A stretch of DNA of 64,000 bases from Streptomyces tanashiensis (lineage in GTDB: Bacteria > Actinomycetota > Actinomycetes > Streptomycetales > Streptomycetaceae): assembly GCF_014648895.1 (NCBI RefSeq), contig NZ_BMRZ01000015.1, forward strand, positions 1-64,000, in the 5' to 3' direction. Numbering within the stretch: position 1 is the first letter of the stretch; each line of letters opens with the position of its first letter. This document shows, one piece after another, positions 1 through 8,708 of this stretch. The translations under genes were made by a program, and so were the position numbers. Below the pieces are notes generated by a model. That model saw nothing but the letters and a program-made list of their open reading frames with translations. It had not been told where the DNA came from and searched no databases.

Positions 1-70
1 TGGGAAAAGATCTCTAAGTCGCCGCGTCGTGCCTGATGGGGCCGACTCGTGAACACCCCACAGACACGGG

Positions 71-110
71 AATCCCGTCCGATCGCAAGATCGGGCGGGA
101 TTTCTGCTTT
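71..110 (+). terminator. Intrinsic terminator of a gene lying upstream of the window
   Basis: Arms at 71-84 and 89-102 pair over 14 bp (one G:T) around a GCAA tetraloop and are followed by a T-rich run to about 110. This is a classic rho-independent terminator on the plus strand. The transcribed gene ends before or within the first 60 bases; one frame reads a ten-residue tail ending at a TGA at 34-36, too short to identify. The rest of 1-163 holds nothing else I can support. Confidence 0.75.
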
Positions 111-163
111 TCCCGTGCGGGCCGCGCGGGCCCGCGCTCCCTGAGCGCGGGTCAGCGGCGGCG

Positions 164-643
164 TCAGACCAGGGGCTTCGCGAAGCAGCGGCTGTTCGGG
201 TAGTCGCGGTAGTGGCCGAACTTGGCGCAGGGCGTGTAGCCGCTGGACGTGTAGAGGGCTATGGCCTCCGGCTGGGCGCTGCCCGTCTCCAGGACCATGC
301 GGACGCGGCCGGCGGCGCGGGCGTCGGCCTCCAGGGCGGCGAGGATGCGGCGGGCCAGGCCCAGGCCGCGGGCCTCGGGGATCACGTACATGCGCTTGAG
401 TTCGGCGTCGCCGTCCGCGTAGCCGTGGTCGTTCTCGTCCTGGGTGCGCCAGCCGCCCGTGGCGACCGGCCGGCCCTCGGGGTCGTACGCGAGCAGGTAG
501 AGGCCGTGCGGCGGGGCGAACATTCCGGCGTCCAGCGGTGTGACGTCGCCCTCGTCGCCGTAGCGGACGGCGTACTCCGCCTGGACCGCGTCGTTGAGTT
601 TGACGGCGTCGGGGTGGTCATAGGGCGTGGGCTGGATGTTCAT
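164..643 (-). CDS. GNAT-family N-acetyltransferase
   Basis: The 159-residue product has the GNAT fold signature: a motif A segment with the acetyl-CoA pyrophosphate loop (RGLGLARRILAAL), followed by a C-terminal ALYTSSGYTPC segment, typical of the last beta strands. The substrate cannot be inferred. I prefer the ATG at 643 over the upstream ATG at 667, because a TATACA hexamer (658 to 653 on the minus strand) lies 9 nt before it and no Shine-Dalgarno is present. That implies a leaderless transcript, and the longer start would cross that promoter. It is divergent from the exonuclease gene. The function is a family-level call only. Confidence 0.85.
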   Translation of the reverse strand: MNIQPTPYDHPDAVKLNDAVQAEYAVRYGDEGDVTPLDAGMFAPPHGLYLLAYDPEGRPVATGGWRTQDENDHGYADGDAELKRMYVIPEARGLGLARRILAALEADARAAGRVRMVLETGSAQPEAIALYTSSGYTPCAKFGHYRDYPNSRCFAKPLV

Positions 644-681
644 GCGGTCAAGTGTATATGTGTGCATGAGGGTGGTGTCGG

Positions 682-687
682 TATTCT
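682..687 (+). promoter_or_regulatory. -10 element of a probable leaderless promoter
   Basis: TATTCT ends 6 nt before the ATG at 694 and no purine-rich ribosome site precedes the start, so transcription probably begins at or next to the start codon. No convincing -35 is visible. Confidence 0.45.
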
Positions 688-693
688 CCCGGG

Positions 694-1497
694 ATGCTCA
701 CTGTGACGTCCGTGAATGTCAATGGTCTCCGCGCCGCCGCCAAGAAGGGCTTCGTCGAGTGGCTGGCCGGCACCTCCGCCGATGCCGTCTGCCTCCAGGA
801 GGTCCGCGCCGAGGAGGCGCAGCTGCCCGAGGAGGTGCGCGCGCCCGAGGGCTGGTTCACCGTCCACGCCCCCGCCGCCGCCAAGGGCCGCGCCGGGGTC
901 TCCCTGTACACGCGCCGCGAGCCCGACGCCGTGCGGATCGGTTTCGGGTCCGCCGAGTTCGACACCGCCGGCCGGTACGTCGAGGCCGACCTGCCCGGCG
1001 TGACCGTCGCCAGCCTCTACCTGCCCTCCGGCGAGGTCGGCACCGAGCGCCAGGACGAGAAGTACCGGTTCATGGGCGAGTTCCTGCCGTACCTGAAGGA
1101 GCTCAGGACCCGCGCCGCCGCCGACGGGCGCGAGGTCGTCGTCTGCGGCGACTGGAACATCGCCCACCAGGAGGCCGACCTCAAGAACTGGAAGGCCAAC
1201 AGGAAGAACGCCGGCTTCCTGCCCGAGGAGCGGGAGTGGCTGAGCCGCGTCCTCGACGAGGGCGACGGCGGCTACGTGGACGTCGTGCGCGGGCTCCACC
1301 CCGAGCAGGAGGGCCCCTACTCCTGGTGGTCCTACCGCGGGCGCGCCTTCGACAACGACAGCGGCTGGCGCATCGACTACCAGATCGCCACCCCCGGCCT
1401 CGCCGCCAAGGCGGTCAAGGCCCACGTCGAGCGGGCCGCCACCCACGACGAGCGGTGGAGCGATCACGCCCCCGTGACCGCCGTCTACGAGATGTAG
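694..1497 (+). CDS. xthA: Exodeoxyribonuclease III (AP endonuclease family)
   Basis: The 267-residue product is a full-length member of the exonuclease III/APE1 family, which cleaves DNA at abasic sites and removes 3'-blocking groups in base-excision repair. All family motifs are present: SVNVNGLRAA at the N-terminus (metal and phosphate contacts), LQEVR with the metal-binding Glu, GDWNIAHQEADLKN with the catalytic Asp and Asn, and a C-terminal WSDHAPV with the Asp-His pair. The gene stands alone between the divergent acetyltransferase and a two-component system. A TATTCT hexamer 6 nt before the ATG and the lack of a ribosome site suggest leaderless expression. Confidence 0.95.
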   Translation: MLTVTSVNVNGLRAAAKKGFVEWLAGTSADAVCLQEVRAEEAQLPEEVRAPEGWFTVHAPAAAKGRAGVSLYTRREPDAVRIGFGSAEFDTAGRYVEADLPGVTVASLYLPSGEVGTERQDEKYRFMGEFLPYLKELRTRAAADGREVVVCGDWNIAHQEADLKNWKANRKNAGFLPEEREWLSRVLDEGDGGYVDVVRGLHPEQEGPYSWWSYRGRAFDNDSGWRIDYQIATPGLAAKAVKAHVERAATHDERWSDHAPVTAVYEM

Positions 1498-1550
1498 GCC
1501 GCCCCACGCGGTACCGTGCTCGGAATTGACGGGACCGGGTGGGGGCATCG

Positions 1551-2246
1551 TTGAGCGCGCGCATTCTCATCGCCGAGGACGACGAAAAGCAGTCACGGCT
1601 GATTCGGATCTATCTGGAGCGGGAGGGGAATTCCGTCCAGGTCGTCGCGGACGGCCGCTCCGCATTGGAACGCGTCCGATCCGTACGGCCGGATCTCGTC
1701 GTCCTCGACGTGATGCTGCCTTTCGTCGACGGCCTCGACGTGTGCCGCATTCTGCGCTCCGAGGGATCGGACGTCCCGATCCTGCTGCTCACCGCCCGCA
1801 GCACCGAGGAGGACATGCTCCTCGGCCTCGACCTCGGCGCCGACGACTACCTCACCAAGCCGTACAGCCCGCGCGAGCTCACCGCCCGGGTCCGCGCCCT
1901 GCTCCGCCGGTCCCGGGCGACCGGCGCGGCCGCCCGGGACGTGCTGCTGCGGGTCGGCGCGGTCGAGCTCGACACCGCCCGCTTCGAGGTCCGGGTCGCC
2001 GGCCGGCCGGTGGTCCTGACCTCGAAGGAGTTCTCCCTCCTGGAGGTCCTGGCCCGCGAACCGGGCCGGGTCTTCACCCGGGCGCAGATCATCGAGCGGG
2101 TCTTCGGCTTCGGCAGCGACGTCCTGGAGCGCACGGTCGACGTCCACGTCCGCAACCTCCGGCTGAAACTGGAGCCCGACCCGGCCCGGCCCCGGCACCT
2201 GGAGACCGTGTACGGGCGGGGATACCGCCTCTCCGAAGGAGAGTGA
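1551..2246 (+). CDS. OmpR/PhoB-type response regulator
   Basis: A receiver domain (about residues 4-118) carries the acidic pair in AEDDE, the phospho-acceptor Asp in VVLDVMLP and the conserved Lys in LTKPY. It is followed by a winged-helix DNA-binding domain (about 135-230) ending in the typical VYGRGYRL. I start it at the TTG, because GTGGGGG lies 5 nt upstream and family members begin at this point; GTG at 1539 in the same frame is the alternative. The histidine kinase follows after 4 nt, so the two are co-transcribed and presumably partners. The regulated genes are unknown; the nearby export operon at 4647-8562 is a possible target. Confidence 0.93.
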   Translation: MSARILIAEDDEKQSRLIRIYLEREGNSVQVVADGRSALERVRSVRPDLVVLDVMLPFVDGLDVCRILRSEGSDVPILLLTARSTEEDMLLGLDLGADDYLTKPYSPRELTARVRALLRRSRATGAAARDVLLRVGAVELDTARFEVRVAGRPVVLTSKEFSLLEVLAREPGRVFTRAQIIERVFGFGSDVLERTVDVHVRNLRLKLEPDPARPRHLETVYGRGYRLSEGE

Positions 2247-2250
2247 CGGC

Positions 2251-3906
2251 GTGAGCTTCCGGCTGCGGGTCTTCTCGCTCGTCCTGCTCGTCGCCGTGGC
2301 CGCCAGCGGCGCCACCGCCTGGCTCACCCTGCGGCAGCTCACCGGACAGGTCCGCGAGTCCGCCGCCGCCGACCGCCAGTCCATGGCGGCCATCACCGAG
2401 GAGCTGCGCGCGTACGGCGCCGGGCACGGCACCTGGGACGGCGTCGCCGCCACCGTGCGCACCCTCGCCGAGGAGACCGGGCAGCGCATCCGGATCGGCA
2501 CCGACCGGCAGGGCCAGATCGCCGACTCCGACACCCTCCTCGGCCGCGATCCGCGCCCCGGCGGCACCGCGCCCCCGCTGCTCGTCGACCCCAGGCCCCA
2601 GCTGGAGTTCCCCGCGGGCTGGGACGCCGCGTCCATGCGCAAGGTGACGCCCAACGTGATCGCGAGCTACACCTCCGACGTCTCCTACGCGGCCTGCCTG
2701 ACCCGGCTCGGACAGCCGGTCACCGTCCTGCGCGGCAAGTTCGGCATGCCGGCCTTCCAGGACGGCGGGAAGGCCCCGGGAGGCGCACCCTGCGCCGGGA
2801 CCGGCTCGGGCCCGCGCCAGGCCCACACCGCCGCGGCCGAGGCCTGCCCCCTCTCGGGGAGGGCCGGAACGCTCGCGTGCCTGCGCCGGGTCTTCACCGA
2901 GCGCACCGCCGCCGTCGCCCCCCAGCCGCTGACCGTGCGGCTCGGCGCCGTCGACGACGCCGGGCAGACCCTCGCCGCCGGCCCGACCGCGCTGGTCGCC
3001 GCCGGAGTCGCCGCCGCCGTCCTCGCCTGCGCGCTGCTCCTCGGCCGGGCCGTCCTCCGTCCCGTACGCGCCCTCACGGCGGCCTCCCGGGGGCTCGGCG
3101 AGGGCGACCTGGGCCGCAGGGTGCCCGCCTCCGGGCGGGACGAGATCGCCGAGCTGGGCCGGTCCTTCAACCGGATGGCCGGCTCCCTCCAGGACAGCGA
3201 GGAGCGGCAGCGCCGCCTCGTCGGGGACATCGCCCACGAACTGCGCACCCCGCTCGCCAACCTGCGCGGCTATCTGGAGGCGCTCCAGGACGGCGTCCTG
3301 GAGGCCGACGCCGAGCTGCTCGACTCGCTCCACGAGGAGGTGCTGCTCCAGCAGCGGATCGTGGACGACCTGCAGGACCTGGCGCTCGCCGAAGCGGGCG
3401 CCCTCACGTACCACCGCAGGCCGCTGGACGCGCGGGAGCTGGTCGAGGCCTGCCGGACCGCGCACAGCGCCCGGGCCGCGGCGGCCGGGGTCGCCCTGGA
3501 GGCCGTGGGCGCGGGCCCCGGCACCGTACGGCTGTACGGGGACCCGGACCGGCTGCGCCAGGCGCTCGGGAACCTCGTCGGGAACGCCGTGCGGCACACG
3601 GCCCCCGGGGGCGGTGTGCGGCTCGAACTGGACGAGCGGGGCGAGATGGTGCGGATCGCGGTCAGGGACACCGGCAGCGGCATCCCGGCCGCCGATCTGC
3701 CGCACCTCTTCGACCGCTTCTGGCGGGCGGACGCGGCGCGCGGGCGGGCCACCGGCGGCAGCGGGCTCGGGCTCTCGATCGCCCGGCAGATCGTGGCGGA
3801 CCATCACGGGGCCGTCGAGGTGGCGTCCGAGGTGGGCGTGGGGTCCGTGTTCACGGTGGTGCTGCCGGCCCCGCGGGGCGGGGCCGGCGGCGGGGTGCGG
3901 GACTAG
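2251..3906 (+). CDS. Sensor histidine kinase
   Basis: The 551-residue membrane kinase has an N-terminal membrane segment (about residues 5-28), a roughly 210-residue extracellular sensor region, a second membrane segment near 250-270, then HAMP, HisKA and HATPase domains. The H-box is DIAHELRTPLANLRG. The ATP-binding N-box (NLVGNAVRHTA), DTGSGIP and GSGLGLSIARQIV are intact. Several cysteines near residues 150-210 (in the segments ACL, APCAG, EACPL and ACLRR) could form disulfides, so thiol or fold sensing is possible. A good GGAGAG site precedes the GTG. Its TAG stop shares the four bases CTAG with the convergent gene at 3903. Confidence 0.93.
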   Translation: MSFRLRVFSLVLLVAVAASGATAWLTLRQLTGQVRESAAADRQSMAAITEELRAYGAGHGTWDGVAATVRTLAEETGQRIRIGTDRQGQIADSDTLLGRDPRPGGTAPPLLVDPRPQLEFPAGWDAASMRKVTPNVIASYTSDVSYAACLTRLGQPVTVLRGKFGMPAFQDGGKAPGGAPCAGTGSGPRQAHTAAAEACPLSGRAGTLACLRRVFTERTAAVAPQPLTVRLGAVDDAGQTLAAGPTALVAAGVAAAVLACALLLGRAVLRPVRALTAASRGLGEGDLGRRVPASGRDEIAELGRSFNRMAGSLQDSEERQRRLVGDIAHELRTPLANLRGYLEALQDGVLEADAELLDSLHEEVLLQQRIVDDLQDLALAEAGALTYHRRPLDARELVEACRTAHSARAAAAGVALEAVGAGPGTVRLYGDPDRLRQALGNLVGNAVRHTAPGGGVRLELDERGEMVRIAVRDTGSGIPAADLPHLFDRFWRADAARGRATGGSGLGLSIARQIVADHHGAVEVASEVGVGSVFTVVLPAPRGGAGGGVRD

Positions 3907-4268
3907 CAGGAGGAGCTCGCCCCGTTGTTGTTCAGCAGGCTGTCCTTGATCCAGCCCGAGACGCCCGTGCTGTTGTCTCGGACGTGCGACCACGTGCCGT
4001 TCTCGCCCGACACCCAGCAGTGCAGGGTGAGGCTGTGGCTCGCCTGGGCCTGGCCGTGCGAGACGCACTCGGTCGTCGGGCCCGAGCGGATGTTCACGTA
4101 GTTCGAGTTGGTGCTGCCGCCCGCGTTGTCCTTGTTGGACCAGCCGGGGTTGTAGCAGGCGGCGGCACCTTCCGGCGCGGCCACGGCCGCCGTGGCCGGC
4201 AGTACGAGGCCGCCGGTGGCCGCGACGGCGCCGAGGGCCACCGCGGCGAGCTTCGTCCGAAGACGCAT
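3903..4268 (-). CDS. Secreted SH3-like protein
   Basis: The 121-residue product starts with a Sec signal peptide (MRLRTK, a hydrophobic stretch, and a likely cut after AVAA near residue 30). The mature part looks like a bacterial SH3 domain: YVNIRSGP near the start and GWIKDSLL near the end, the pattern of NlpC/P60-associated SH3 modules that bind peptidoglycan peptides. Four cysteines suggest two disulfides. The start follows AGGAGAG at good distance. No enzymatic domain is attached. It is convergent with the kinase and overlaps it by 4 nt. The wall-binding role is inferred. Confidence 0.85.
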   Translation of the reverse strand: MRLRTKLAAVALGAVAATGGLVLPATAAVAAPEGAAACYNPGWSNKDNAGGSTNSNYVNIRSGPTTECVSHGQAQASHSLTLHCWVSGENGTWSHVRDNSTGVSGWIKDSLLNNNGASSSC

Positions 4269-4646
4269 CGATCTCTCCTGAACTCTTGGTCGTTCCCGCC
4301 GGGCGATGCGCCGGGCGGGCGGGCCGGTTCGTTCGAGTGCGGAGAAAGAATTGCCCGGAGGGGAGAAATCCTTCAATGGGTGGACGCGGTATCGGCTGCT
4401 TTTCGGCGGTGGGTTCAGGGCGGTGGTGGAGAAGTATTTCAGGACTGTTGCGCGGGAGTGCGGGAACGTCCTTTCCTCCTCCGGTCGCCGGGCCTCCGGA
4501 GCCCGTGACGGGCATGCGGAGAGAAAGGAATCGGCTTCCGTTCCGCCGGATTTCCCGATTCCGACTCCGGGGGAACGGGCGGGAAGCGGCCAACCCGCTC
4601 CGGGGCGGTGCCCGGACCAGGTTGGCCGCTTCCGGCGGGCCGCGCG
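4269..4646 (-). other. 378-nt intergenic region between the permease and the SH3-like gene
   Basis: This is the longest stretch without a gene. It contains the terminator described at 4582-4633 on the permease side and the ribosome site of the SH3-like gene on the other. I find no further coding or RNA signal. Confidence 0.6.
4582..4633. terminator. Long-arm hairpin after the export operon
   Basis: 13-nt perfect arms at 4582-4594 and 4621-4633 with a 26-nt loop lie just past the permease stop (minus strand). There is no T tract, which is usual for high-GC actinobacteria. Confidence 0.55.
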
Positions 4647-5876
4647 TCAGGTGCCGGCCAGCGCCACCGTCGGTGCCAGCCGGCTCGCCCGTACCGCCGG
4701 ATAGAGGCCCGCGATCATCCCGATCACCAGCGTCGCCCCCACCCCGGCCGCCGTCGCCCACACCGGGACGACCGTCGGCCAGCCCCGGCTCAGCGCGTAG
4801 GCGGCGGTGATCAGCGTCCCGAGGACGGTCCCGCCGAGGCCGCCGATCACCGACAGGAGCAGGGACTCCGTGACGAACTGGGTGCGGATCTGGCCCCGGG
4901 TGGCGCCGAGCGCCCGGCGCAGCCCGATCTCCGGGCGGCGTTCGAGGACGGAGATCACCATCGTGTTGCCGACGCCGACCCCGCCGACGAGCAGCGCGAC
5001 CCCGCCGAGGCCGAGGAGCAGTCCGGTCAGCGCCGACTCGGTGGCCTCGCGGGCCGCGAGCGCGTCGGAGGGGCGGGAGACCTGCACCTCCCCGGGCTTC
5101 TCCGGGTTCGCCGTGGCCGGGAGCACCGCCCGTACCGCCGTGACGGCGCTGTCCTCGGTGCGGACGTAGACCGTCGAGGGATGGCCGTCGAACCGCAGGT
5201 ACGTCCGGGCGGCCGGCCAGCCGACGAGCGCCGCGCCGTCCAGCTCCGGAGCGAGCGGTACGGGGTCGAGGACGCCGACCAGGGAGAACCAGCGGCCGCC
5301 GATCCAGACCCGGGTCCCCGGGGTGTACACGTCGAGCCGTCGGGCGGCCGTCGCGCCGAGCACGACCGCCGGGTAGCGCTCGGTCGCCGCGTCCAGCCAG
5401 CGGCCCCGGCGCAGCCGGCCGCCGACGGCGGGGAGCAGGCCGTCGTCCGCCGCCAGGACGGCGAGGGAGCCGGTGCGGCCGACGGCGATCCGCTCGTTGC
5501 GGTAGATCTTCGCGTCGGTGGTGCCGGTGGCGGCGACCTCGCGGACCGGCGGGATGCGGTCGATCATCGGGACCGCCTCGACGGGGAGGCGGGTCTTCTG
5601 CCCGGTCAGGGTGGCGCCGGGCGCGACCCGGAGGAGGTTGGTGCCGAGCGCGTCGAGCCGGCGGTCCACCTCCGCCTGGCCCGAGCCGGAGATGCCGACC
5701 ACCGCGATCATGGCGGCGACGCCGATCGCGATGCCGAGCGCGGAGAGGAACACCCGCAGCGGGCGGGTGCGCAGCCCGGTGCCGCCGAGCCGGACGACGT
5801 CGGCGGGCCGCAGCCGGGCCGGCCGCAGGGCGGTGCTCCGCCGTCCGCCGTGCCGTCCTCGGGGGGCGGGGATCAT
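4647..5876 (-). CDS. MacB/FtsX-like ABC transporter permease
   Basis: The 409-residue product has the MacB topology: one membrane helix near residues 40-62 (FLSALGIAIGVAAMIAVVG), a large extracytoplasmic MacB_PCD domain (about 65-270), then three helices in the FtsX domain (about 285-400). The motif RRPEIGLRRALGAT between helices is characteristic of the family. The ATG overlaps the TGA of the ATPase gene by 4 nt, so it is translationally coupled to it. It should form the membrane part of an efflux or mechanotransmission complex with the ATPase at 5873 and the adaptor at 6583. The substrate is unknown. Confidence 0.92.
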   Translation of the reverse strand: MIPAPRGRHGGRRSTALRPARLRPADVVRLGGTGLRTRPLRVFLSALGIAIGVAAMIAVVGISGSGQAEVDRRLDALGTNLLRVAPGATLTGQKTRLPVEAVPMIDRIPPVREVAATGTTDAKIYRNERIAVGRTGSLAVLAADDGLLPAVGGRLRRGRWLDAATERYPAVVLGATAARRLDVYTPGTRVWIGGRWFSLVGVLDPVPLAPELDGAALVGWPAARTYLRFDGHPSTVYVRTEDSAVTAVRAVLPATANPEKPGEVQVSRPSDALAAREATESALTGLLLGLGGVALLVGGVGVGNTMVISVLERRPEIGLRRALGATRGQIRTQFVTESLLLSVIGGLGGTVLGTLITAAYALSRGWPTVVPVWATAAGVGATLVIGMIAGLYPAVRASRLAPTVALAGT

Positions 5877-6586
5877 CCGTGCGCTCCGATCGGATCCGTG
5901 GCGCTGTCCGCCACCACCCGGCCGTCGCGCATCTCGATACGGCGGGGGAGGGCGGCCGCGATCTCCCGGTCGTGGGTGATGACGACGACGGTCGTGCCCG
6001 AGGCGTGCAGTTCGCGCAGGAGCGTCAGGACGGCCGCTCCCGACGCGGAGTCCAGGTTCCCCGTCGGTTCGTCGGCGAGCAGGACCGCCGGTCCGCCGAC
6101 CACCGCCCGTGCCACGGCGACCCGCTGGCGTTCGCCTCCGGAGAGCTGGTGCGGCAGGTGGTGGACGCGGTGGCTGAGCCCGACCCGGGCGAGGGCCGCC
6201 GCGGCCCGTGCCCGGCGGCGGCGCAGCGGGATCCCGGCGTACAGCAGGCCGTCCGCGACCGAGTCCAGGACCGGGACGCCGACGGCCAGGTGGAACTGCT
6301 GGAAGACGAAGCCGATCCGGGTGGCCCGCAGCGCGGAGACCTCCCGGTCCGTCAGCTCCGCCACGTCGTGGCCGTCGACCAGGACGTGGCCCGCCGACGG
6401 CCGGTCGAGGCTGCCCATCAGGTTCAGCATGCTGGACTTCCCGGAGCCCGACGGGCCCACGATCGCGACGAGTTCGCCGCGCCGGACGCGCAGGCTCACG
6501 TCGCGGACCGCCGCCACGCCGCCGGGGTACGTCTTCGAGACCGCCCGGAACTCCACCACGGCGTCGGGGGCCGTGTCCGTGCTCAC
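5873..6586 (-). CDS. ABC transporter ATP-binding protein (LolD/MacB type)
   Basis: The 237-residue ATPase has Walker A GPSGSGKSS, Q-loop VFQQFHL, signature LSGGERQRVAVARA, Walker B VLLADEPTGNLDS and the H-loop THD. The lineage marker DEPTGNLDS and VFQQF place it in the LolD/FtsE/MacB group, which drives exporters and lipoprotein-release systems. The GTG start overlaps the adaptor's stop (GTGA) and its own stop overlaps the permease start (ATGA), a tightly coupled operon. It powers the permease at 4647. Confidence 0.95.
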   Translation of the reverse strand: MSTDTAPDAVVEFRAVSKTYPGGVAAVRDVSLRVRRGELVAIVGPSGSGKSSMLNLMGSLDRPSAGHVLVDGHDVAELTDREVSALRATRIGFVFQQFHLAVGVPVLDSVADGLLYAGIPLRRRRARAAAALARVGLSHRVHHLPHQLSGGERQRVAVARAVVGGPAVLLADEPTGNLDSASGAAVLTLLRELHASGTTVVVITHDREIAAALPRRIEMRDGRVVADSATDPIGAHG

Positions 6587-7962
6587 TGGGGGATCCTCAC
6601 CTTCAGGCCCGCGCGCAGCGCCGGGCCGCTCACCTCGACCATGCCGTCGGCGAAGAGGCCCGTGCGGGCGGTGACGAACCGGCCGTCCTCGGTCTCCAGG
6701 CCGTGGCCGCCCTCGGCGAGCGCGACCAGGGCGGCCACGGGGACGGCCAGGACGTTCTCGCGCTTCCTGCCCACGTACTCGACGGAGACCGGGCCGCTCT
6801 CCAGGCGGCCCAGGGAGCGCTGGTCGGTGATCGTGACGGTGACCGGGACCGTGGGTGCCGCGCCGCTGGTACCGCCGTCCCCCTCGGGTGCGGTCGCCTG
6901 CCTGCCGACCGAGGCGACCTGGCCCTTCACGGCCGTGCCGTCGGGCAGGCCGACGGTGACCCCGGCGCCGCGCACGGCCCAGGACGCCTCCTGGGCGGAG
7001 GCGTCGACGACGACCTTGCGGGTGGTGCCGGTGTAGCCGAGGACGTTCTCGCCGGCCGCCGCGCCCAGCCGGACGCTCGGCTGTCCGAGCCGGATGCGGC
7101 CGGAGGCGTACACGACGTCGCCGAGGCCGACCCGGCCGGTCTCGGGCAGGCCCAGGGACTTCTGCCAGCGTTTGACGGCCCGTTCGGTGCCGGAGGTGAA
7201 CCGTTCGTCGACGGTGAAGCCGGTGTAGCCGAGCGCGGCGAGGTTGGACTCGAACTGGAGGACGTCCATGCCCCGGAGCGGCTGCGGGGGAGTGGACCGC
7301 GGGGGCGCGTCGGTGCCCCCGCCACCGCCCGTGTTCCCGCCTCCGCCCGTGTCCGTGCCGCCGCCCGTGCCGGTGGTCCCGCCCGAGGCCGTCCCCGTAC
7401 CGCCGTCGGTACCGCCGTCCGTGCCGCCCTTGCCGCCGGCGCCCCCCGGCGCCGGCGGGGTCGGGTTCCCGGTGGTGTCCGGAGCCGCGGTCCCGGCCGT
7501 CGTGCCCAGTTCGCGGTACATCGGCAGGGTCCCGTAGAGCAGGACCACCGGCCGGTCGTCGACGCGGAGCAGGGTGTCCCCGCGCTCGGCGACGGTGCCC
7601 GGCTCCGGGAGCCAGGTGACGGTGCCGGACGCCTTGGCCGGCAGCGGGATCTCCGCCCCGTACCCCAGCGTGCCGTCCACCTTGGTGCGTTCGACCAGGG
7701 TGGCCCGGGTGACCGCGACCGTGGAGCCCGCTCTCGGCGGGGCGGCGGGGCCCTCGCCCCCGTCGCCGCCCAGGCCGAGCGCGCCGACCACGGCGACCGC
7801 CGTGACCACCACGAAGGCGGCGGTGACGAGGACGGTACGGCTCCGGCGGCGGCCCGGGGCGTGCGGGGGAGCCGTCCCCTCCTGCGTCGGCTCCACCTCC
7901 GCCCCGGCGGCCGGTGGGGCCCCGTCCCGGTCCTCGTCCCTGTCCGTGAACATCCCGCTCAT
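6583..7962 (-). CDS. HlyD-like efflux adaptor with peptidoglycan-binding domain
   Basis: The 459-residue protein has a cytoplasmic tail, a membrane helix (about residues 46-68), a lipoyl/barrel segment around a WLPEPGTVAERGDTLL motif, then a long Gly/Thr/Pro/Asp linker (about 155-225). A PG_binding_1 domain follows (about 233-300; LAALGYTGFTVDERF, RAVKRWQKSLGL), and then a C-terminal beta-barrel region. Adaptors of Gram-negative MacA type lack the wall-binding insert; combining it with an ABC export operon is an actinobacterial arrangement that would tie the complex to the cell wall. It sits between lipoprotein and ATPase genes in one operon. Confidence 0.88.
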   Translation of the reverse strand: MSGMFTDRDEDRDGAPPAAGAEVEPTQEGTAPPHAPGRRRSRTVLVTAAFVVVTAVAVVGALGLGGDGGEGPAAPPRAGSTVAVTRATLVERTKVDGTLGYGAEIPLPAKASGTVTWLPEPGTVAERGDTLLRVDDRPVVLLYGTLPMYRELGTTAGTAAPDTTGNPTPPAPGGAGGKGGTDGGTDGGTGTASGGTTGTGGGTDTGGGGNTGGGGGTDAPPRSTPPQPLRGMDVLQFESNLAALGYTGFTVDERFTSGTERAVKRWQKSLGLPETGRVGLGDVVYASGRIRLGQPSVRLGAAAGENVLGYTGTTRKVVVDASAQEASWAVRGAGVTVGLPDGTAVKGQVASVGRQATAPEGDGGTSGAAPTVPVTVTITDQRSLGRLESGPVSVEYVGRKRENVLAVPVAALVALAEGGHGLETEDGRFVTARTGLFADGMVEVSGPALRAGLKVRIPQ

Positions 7963-7965
7963 CGC

Positions 7966-8562
7966 TCAGCCCTTGCCCGGGCCCTGCTCGACGGGGTCGC
8001 CGATGAGCGGCGCGCAGGTGCGGGCGGCCTGCTTGGCGGCGGCGGTGGTGGAGTCCCACTGGACGTCCCCGTACACGTTGCCGTCGGGCTCGGGGTCGGG
8101 GAAGTCGGGGGCGCCGTTCTTCTGCATGCAGTCGGCGTAGGCGAACTGGGTCTTGATCTGTTCGGGCGTCAGCTTGGGGGCGAGCCTGCGCTCGATCTCG
8201 GCGGGGACCGGCGGGTTGAGCGGGCCGCACTTCTCCGAGGCCTTGATGAAGGCCGGGTTCTTCTTGAGGGCTCCTGTGTCGCCGAGGTCGACCTGGCCGT
8301 TCGCGTCGGGGTCGGGGGCGTCGATGTGGTTCTCGCGCAGGCACTTCACATAGGCCCGCTTGGCCTCGACGTACGCGGCGACCTCGTCCTTGCCGCCGGC
8401 GTCGCCGCTCCCCTTCGTGGCCTTGCCCGTGCCGGTGGAGGAGGTGCCGTCGCCGGCCGTCGGGATCTTCCCGGCCCCGTCGCCTCCGCCACCGCCGCAG
8501 CCGGTCAGCGCGAAGGCCGTGACCGCCGCGGCGGCGGCCAGCAGCATCCGGTTCGTCCTCAT
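7966..8562 (-). CDS. Secreted lipoprotein, first gene of the export operon
   Basis: The 198-residue product has a lipoprotein signal: MRTNRM, a hydrophobic core, then a lipobox ending LTGC at about residue 22, followed by a glycine run. The mature part has a pair of similar segments with YVKCLREN and YADCMQKNG, each tied to an aspartate-rich piece of the form DPDxxG, so it looks like an internal duplication. The start at MRTNRM follows GGGAGA; an in-frame ATG 24 codons upstream would bury the signal. It lies 3 nt before the adaptor gene. The role may be substrate capture for the exporter, by context only. Confidence 0.85.
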   Translation of the reverse strand: MRTNRMLLAAAAAVTAFALTGCGGGGGDGAGKIPTAGDGTSSTGTGKATKGSGDAGGKDEVAAYVEAKRAYVKCLRENHIDAPDPDANGQVDLGDTGALKKNPAFIKASEKCGPLNPPVPAEIERRLAPKLTPEQIKTQFAYADCMQKNGAPDFPDPEPDGNVYGDVQWDSTTAAAKQAARTCAPLIGDPVEQGPGKG

Positions 8563-8708
8563 CGGTTCTCCCGTTCCTCCTGTCGGGCCCGGCCGCGGGC
8601 GCGGCGGGTGGACCGACCGTAGGGCGGAGGTCATGAAGAACCGTTGAAGAACCTGTCAGGCGATCATGAGGGCGCCGCAGAGCCTCGGCATGAGGTCGCC
8701 GCAGGGCC

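Noticed and set aside
2089..4761. An 890-codon minus-strand frame across the two-component genes
   Set aside because: Same cause; the plus strand has intact receiver and kinase motifs in coupled order.
7290..7450. Short GC-rich repeated units, possible CRISPR or tandem repeat
   Set aside because: They encode the Gly/Thr/Pro/Asp linker of the efflux adaptor; units are irregular and there are no spacers.
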